Notes under the pieces: model-generated
Told to the model about the DNA's origin: nothing
Databases searched by the model: none
What the model saw: only the letters and a program-made list of their open reading frames with translations
Translations under genes and position numbers: made by a program
Assembly (NCBI GenBank): GCA_020161965.1
Contig: JAIUNH010000132.1
Coordinates: forward strand, 1 to 8,781
Direction: 5' to 3'
From: Pseudomonadota bacterium
Lineage (GTDB): Bacteria > Pseudomonadota > Alphaproteobacteria > CACIAM-22H2
Length of the DNA: 8,781 bases
Shown here: in pieces, positions 5,457 through 8,781 of the stretch
Layout of the letters: each line of letters begins with the position of its first letter
How positions within the stretch are numbered: the stretch's first letter is position 1

Positions 5457-6464
5457 TCAGCCCCAATCCTTGCGTTGATCGGCGATGGTCTTGAGGTCGA
5501 GGGCCGCCGCGATCGCCTTTTCGGCGTGGTCGGCATAGCGCCCGTCGAGGCCCTTATGCGTGCCTTCGACGCGGAAGCGGATGAACTGGGTCGTCGTGCG
5601 CAGCCAAACGAGGCGCCGGAACGGCCGGAAGGCCGACAAGGTTTCGCGCGCCAGCGCATCGCCCGCGCGCAACGCCCAGGCGCGCGTGAAACCGTCGATA
5701 TCGGCGGGCGACAGGCTCGCCGCGCAATCGGGATCCCACGCCAGTGCGGGCCGCGTGCAGGTGTGTGCGAGGTCGAGCGCCGCGAAGGAGTAGAGGCATT
5801 TGTCGATATCGACGAAATAGGCGCGGCCCCCCGGTGCGGCGATGAAATTGCCGGGATGCGTGTCGTACATGCACAGGCTGCGCGTCATGCCCTGGAAGCG
5901 CTTGTCGTTGTTGGTCGCGAATTCCTTCGCCCAGGCGATCTCCTGACCGAACGCGATCTTCGCTTTGGGATCGAGCGACGCTTTGTCCATCAGCGCCAGA
6001 TTGGCTTCGATCGTCGTGACCGTGGCGGCGACCGGATTGGCGGGCGACGCGAGCGGCCCGCGTGCGGCTTCGTCCGGCACTTTCATTTTGTGGATCGAGC
6101 CGAGTGCCGTGCCCAGCGCCCCCAAATCGGCCGGCAGTTTGGGCGCATGACCGCCGATATCGTCGACGATCAAAGCGCCCGTCGGCACCAACTCGCCCGG
6201 CGCGATCGTGTCGATCAGGCGCGGCGTGGCCTCCGATGGGGCCGCGCGCACGAACATCTCCGCTTCCAGCGACAGGCGCGCATCGGCGCTTTCGCCGGCG
6301 CGCAAACGCGGCAGGCGCAGCAAGACGCTTTTGCCCTTCACCCGCACATGGTTGTGAGCAAGGCCTTTGCCGGCGAGCGGGATCAATTCGCTCGGCGCCA
6401 ATTCGGCGAAGCGCGGGCGTGTGGCCAAAGCGCGGAACAGATTGTCGAGGTCGGGGCGGCTCAT
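5457..6464 (-). CDS. APH/choline-kinase-like phosphotransferase
   Basis: This 335-residue cytoplasmic protein has the aminoglycoside-phosphotransferase/choline-kinase fold, which uses ATP or GTP to phosphorylate a small hydroxyl-bearing molecule. The catalytic loop is YDTHPGNFIA (D201, H203, N206). The metal-binding segment is YFVDIDKC (D219, D221). The N-lobe has a short glycine-containing turn GKGLAHNHVRV and then SVLLRLPR, where an arginine stands where a nucleotide-contacting lysine is usual. The C-terminal half is helical with RLVWLRTTTQFIRFR. The ATG at 6464 was chosen because the fold starts there; an upstream extension would run into the divergent glycosyltransferase gene. The substrate is unknown. 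Nearby sugar-transfer genes make a sugar, lipid or polyol plausible, and antibiotic resistance should not be assumed. Confidence 0.75.
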   Translation of the reverse strand: MSRPDLDNLFRALATRPRFAELAPSELIPLAGKGLAHNHVRVKGKSVLLRLPRLRAGESADARLSLEAEMFVRAAPSEATPRLIDTIAPGELVPTGALIVDDIGGHAPKLPADLGALGTALGSIHKMKVPDEAARGPLASPANPVAATVTTIEANLALMDKASLDPKAKIAFGQEIAWAKEFATNNDKRFQGMTRSLCMYDTHPGNFIAAPGGRAYFVDIDKCLYSFAALDLAHTCTRPALAWDPDCAASLSPADIDGFTRAWALRAGDALARETLSAFRPFRRLVWLRTTTQFIRFRVEGTHKGLDGRYADHAEKAIAAALDLKTIADQRKDWG

Positions 6465-6498
6465 GATTTTCCGGACTGTAGCGTCGCGGCGCGGCGGG

Positions 6499-6511
6499 CG
6501 CCATGATGGCG
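6499..6511. repeat. 13-base palindrome in the divergent gap
   Basis: CGCCAT-G-ATGGCG is a perfect inverted repeat around one central base. It lies in the 52-base gap (6465-6516) between the divergent phosphotransferase and glycosyltransferase genes, 5 bases before the latter's ATG. Its one-base centre makes an RNA hairpin unlikely, so a dimeric regulator site is possible, as is chance. No convincing -35/-10 pair was found in this gap. Confidence 0.3.
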
Positions 6512-6516
6512 TGTCC

Positions 6517-7170
6517 ATGCGCCTCTCGATCGTCGTCCCCGCCCTCAACGCCGAAAGATTTCTTCCCGCCTGTCTCGCGGCGCTGGGCGCGTATGACGGG
6601 GCGGAGTGTATTCTGGTCGATGGCGGCTCGACCGACGCGACGCGCGACATCGCCCGCGGCCATGGCTTTCGTGTGATCGAAGCGCCGCGCGGCCGGGGCA
6701 AGCAATTGCGCGCAGGCGCCGAAGCTGCGACCGGCGACACGCTGCTGTTCGTCCATGCCGATACGGTGCTCGCCCCCGATTGGGTCGCGGCAGTGAAGGG
6801 TTTCACGGGGCGCGCCGGTTATTTCCGCCTTGTCTTCGATAGCGCCGATCCGCGCGCTGCGCGCGTGGCGCGCCTCGCCAATTTTCGCGCCCGCGCCTTC
6901 GGCTTGCCCTACGGCGATCAAGGTTTGCTGATCGTGCGCGAACTCTATGACCGCCTCGGCGGTTATCGCGATTTGCCGCTGATGGAGGATGTCGATCTCG
7001 TCCGCCGCATCGGCCGCGCGAATCTGCGCGAACTCGATGCGGTGGCGGCAACCTCGCCCGCGCGCTACGAGCGCGACGGCTGGATCGCGCGCCCGTTGCG
7101 CAATCTTTCGATCCTCGCCTTGTGGTTCCTGGGGGTATCGCCCGCAACGCTCGCAAGGCTCTATCGATGA
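6517..7170 (+). CDS. TIGR04283-family glycosyltransferase (GT2-like)
   Basis: This 217-residue GT-A-fold glycosyltransferase opens with LSIVVPALNAERFLPACLAAL. VDGGSTDATRD (residues 34-44) and the nucleotide/metal-binding FVHADTVL (H80-A81-D82) follow. The acceptor-side motif is MEDVDLVRR (E157, D158), and the C-terminal stretch ILALWFLGVSP is hydrophobic and may touch the membrane. These features match the small TIGR04283 family, described as rSAM/selenodomain-associated and often annotated as arsenosugar biosynthesis glycosyltransferase. No arsM or arsS gene is in view, so that pathway is not supported here. The ATG at 6517 was chosen because the first beta strand starts right after it; an in-frame GTG two codons earlier is possible. 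It overlaps the next gene by ATGA, so the two are probably made together. Confidence 0.87.
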   Translation: MRLSIVVPALNAERFLPACLAALGAYDGAECILVDGGSTDATRDIARGHGFRVIEAPRGRGKQLRAGAEAATGDTLLFVHADTVLAPDWVAAVKGFTGRAGYFRLVFDSADPRAARVARLANFRARAFGLPYGDQGLLIVRELYDRLGGYRDLPLMEDVDLVRRIGRANLRELDAVAATSPARYERDGWIARPLRNLSILALWFLGVSPATLARLYR

Positions 7171-7769
7171 TCCGGCCCACCATCTTCGTTTTCGCCAAAC
7201 CCGCACGGCGCGGCCGCGCCAAAACGCGGCTTGCCAAGGGGATCGGCGATGCGGTCGCACTTTCGTTCCAGCGCGCATGCCTCGCCATGACCTTGCGCAA
7301 ACTCCAGCGCGGGCCGTGGCGCTTGGTGCTGTGCGCCACACCCGATGCCAGCGCACGCAACGCGCATCTCTGGCCGCTGCGCATTTTGCGCGCGGGTCAG
7401 GGGCGCGGCGATCTGGGTGCAAGGATGGAACGCGCGTTGATGTCGCGGCGCGGGCCTGCGATCGTCGTCGGCAGCGACATTCCCGATCTGAGTGCCGCGC
7501 GCGTGCGCGAGGCGTTCAAGAAACTCGGCAATGCCGATCTCGTGTTCGGCAAATCGCGCGATGGCGGCTATTGGCTGGTCGGGTCGCGCCATGGTGCTTT
7601 GGCGAAAGGCGCCTTCCGCAACGCGCGCTGGTCCAGCGAGCACGCGCTTGCCGATACGCTCGCGAATGTGAAGCATCGCCGCGTCGCCTTCGCCGCCACG
7701 CTCGACGACGTGGACGACGCGGACGATTACGCGCGCTGGATCAGACGGTCGCCTTCGGCTTCGTCGTAA
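7167..7769 (+). CDS. TIGR04282-family glycosyltransferase (DUF2064)
   Basis: This 200-residue DUF2064 protein has the fold of nucleotide-sugar transferases. The signature FAKPARRGRAKTRLAKGIG (residues 9-27) resembles a nucleotidyltransferase loop. GSDIPDLS (102-109) and SRDGGYWLVG (about 130-139) are the other conserved blocks. The family usually occurs beside TIGR04283 glycosyltransferases, as here, where the ATG overlaps the preceding stop (ATGA). The two may form a complex or successive steps of one glycan or small-molecule modification; the product is unknown. The last 29 bases overlap the 3' end of moaB on the opposite strand. The C-terminal tail RRSPSASS lies in that overlap. Confidence 0.87.
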   Translation: MIRPTIFVFAKPARRGRAKTRLAKGIGDAVALSFQRACLAMTLRKLQRGPWRLVLCATPDASARNAHLWPLRILRAGQGRGDLGARMERALMSRRGPAIVVGSDIPDLSAARVREAFKKLGNADLVFGKSRDGGYWLVGSRHGALAKGAFRNARWSSEHALADTLANVKHRRVAFAATLDDVDDADDYARWIRRSPSASS

Positions 7770-8298
7770 GATGTTCCTGCAAGCGGGGCATCAGCTCGAC
7801 CAGATTGCAGGGGCGGAAGCGGTTGTCGAGTTGGTGCTTGAGAATATCTTCCCAGCCGTCGCGGCAAGCAGAGGGCGAGCCCGGCAGCGCGAAGAGATAC
7901 GTGCCGCCGGCGACACCGCCGGTCGCGCGGCTTTGCAGCGCCGAGGTGCCGATCTTGGGGAAGGAGATCATGCGGAACATCTCGCCGAAGCCGTCGATCT
8001 TCTTTTCGTAAAGCGCTTCGAAGGCTTCGGGCGTCACGTCGCGGCCCGTCACACCCGTCCCGCCGGTCGAGATCACGACGTCGATCGCGGGATCGGCGAT
8101 CCAGGCTTTGAGCTTGGCTTGGATCAGGCCGATATCGTCCTTCACGATCGCACGCGCGGCCAATTTGTGTCCGTCGCGGGCGATCATTTCGGCAAGCGCG
8201 TTGCCCGAACGATCGGACGCTTCGTCGCGCGTGTCCGACACGGTCAAGACGGCGATGTTGCAGGCAAGGAACGGGCGGGTTTCGTCGAGCTTGGGCAT
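7741..8298 (-). CDS. moaB: Molybdenum cofactor biosynthesis protein B
   Basis: This 185-residue cytoplasmic protein of the MoaB/Mog family takes part in molybdopterin adenylylation or related steps of molybdenum cofactor synthesis. The fold motifs are clear: AVLTVSDTRDEASDRSGNALAE (residues 16-37) and VVISTGGTGVTGRDVTPEA (74-92), with LPGSPSAC near 140. The length suits MoaB. The start ATG at 8298 follows the lytic transglycosylase stop by 31 bases on the same strand, so they are probably cotranscribed. A hairpin lies directly before the start, and no strong Shine-Dalgarno is visible. Its 3' end overlaps the convergent DUF2064 gene. A MoeA fragment elsewhere in the window is the only other molybdenum cofactor gene seen. 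Confidence 0.9.
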   Translation of the reverse strand: MPKLDETRPFLACNIAVLTVSDTRDEASDRSGNALAEMIARDGHKLAARAIVKDDIGLIQAKLKAWIADPAIDVVISTGGTGVTGRDVTPEAFEALYEKKIDGFGEMFRMISFPKIGTSALQSRATGGVAGGTYLFALPGSPSACRDGWEDILKHQLDNRFRPCNLVELMPRLQEHLTTKPKATV

Positions 8299-8299
8299 G

Positions 8300-8318
8300 G
8301 GGCGAATCTAATCCGCCC
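8300..8318 (-). other. Hairpin at the moaB translation start
   Basis: The minus strand GGGCGGAT-TAG-ATTCGCCC can fold into an 8-pair stem (one G-U) with a 3-base loop, ending one base before the moaB ATG. It would occupy the ribosome binding region. There is no T-tract, so it is not a typical terminator. It might limit moaB translation, or be a chance repeat in GC-rich DNA. Confidence 0.35.
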
Positions 8319-8329
8319 GGCCTGAAAAG

Positions 8330-8781
8330 TCAGCGGCGGGGCGTTTGCTCGGCCGTCTGCTCGAGGTCGTTCGCCGGCACCACGCGTGCGGCGCGCTGCG
8401 GAACGGCGTAAAGCGGCCATTGGCCTTCGGCGAGCTGGTCGAGCGACGGCGTCGACTGGCCCAGGCGTTCCGAATACATCCAGTAGGAATAGAGCAGGCG
8501 CGTGATGAATTGCCGCGTCTCGGCCGAGGGCAGGCTTTCGATGAACAGCAGCGCGTCCTCGCGCGTTTCGCCGCGCTGGTCCTGCATCCGCTTCCATTTG
8601 GAAAGATTGCCCGGCCCGCCGTTATAGGCGGCGGCGAGGCGCGTGAGTTCGCCTTCGATCAGCGGGTCTTCCAGCAGCGCTTTGATGTAGCGCTGGCCCA
8701 GCGTGATGTTGGTCTCGGGCTCATAGAGCTTGTCGAGCTGCCCGCGCAGCGAGGCGCCATGCATCATGCCGGCGGTGCCCG
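8330..8781 (-). CDS. Lytic transglycosylase, C-terminal part (runs off right edge)
   Basis: This is the C-terminal portion (about 150 residues) of an SLT-domain lytic transglycosylase, which cleaves peptidoglycan glycan strands in the periplasm. It reads GTAGMMHG, then YEPETNITLGQRYI, and the family hallmark LAAAYNGGPGNLSKWKR. The catalytic glutamate (ES motif) and any signal peptide lie beyond the window, so activity cannot be judged from here. After the SLT domain comes a helical stretch FITRLLYSYWMYSERLG and a short Pro/Arg-rich tail. moaB follows on the same strand after 31 bases. The family call is firm; the subtype is not decided. Confidence 0.88.
   Translation of the reverse strand, partial: GTAGMMHGASLRGQLDKLYEPETNITLGQRYIKALLEDPLIEGELTRLAAAYNGGPGNLSKWKRMQDQRGETREDALLFIESLPSAETRQFITRLLYSYWMYSERLGQSTPSLDQLAEGQWPLYAVPQRAARVVPANDLEQTAEQTPRR

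Noticed and set aside
5457..6464. Aminoglycoside resistance gene
   Set aside because: Only the kinase fold is supported. The context is housekeeping and sugar transfer, and there are no mobile-element signs.
5554..7422. A 622-codon open frame on the minus strand
   Set aside because: It is antisense or out of frame to four genes with clear motifs, and its Arg/Ala-rich translation shows no family. Long shadow frames are expected in high-GC DNA.

Overview
This window is high-GC DNA from an alphaproteobacterium, probably Rhodospirillales-like. The signs are GTTC-N7-GTTC LexA operators, a membrane-anchored CycM-type cytochrome c, an alphaproteobacterial prephenate dehydratase, and a moeA-lexA order at the left edge. 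It holds eleven CDS. Two run off the window ends: lexA on the left and a lytic transglycosylase on the right. No tRNA, rRNA, CRISPR array or insertion sequence was seen.

Left part (1-1547): the 5' portion of lexA lies on the minus strand with two LexA operators overlapping its promoter. Upstream of it is a 338-residue minus-strand ORF that is a composite. Residues 1 to about 256 are an exported NMT1/THI5-like ABC substrate-binding protein, and the last ~80 residues are the C-terminal domain of MoeA. moeA next to lexA is a familiar alphaproteobacterial order, so the junction near 637-645 marks a deletion, a rearrangement or a contig chimera. Codon use also changes across it.

Middle (1548-4320): a small unrecognised protein and a creatininase-family amidohydrolase are translationally coupled on the minus strand. 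Upstream of them is a CycM-like cytochrome c with its own terminator. Divergent from the cytochrome is pheA, the phenylalanine-biosynthesis prephenate dehydratase, with a good sigma70-type promoter.

Right part (4317-8781): a PA0069-type (SplB/COG1533-like) radical SAM protein converges on pheA with a 4-base overlap. It has a perfect GTTC-N7-GTTC site in its 57-base upstream gap, which suggests SOS control. Upstream of it is an APH/choline-kinase-like phosphotransferase. Divergent from that is a translationally coupled pair of glycosyltransferases of the TIGR04283 and TIGR04282 families. These converge with a 29-base overlap on moaB (molybdenum cofactor), which follows a lytic transglycosylase gene.

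The most informative observations are the SOS-box-like site before the radical SAM gene and the substrate-binding-protein/MoeA junction. No multi-gene system that looks clearly undescribed was found. All functional calls come from reading motifs, without database searches.
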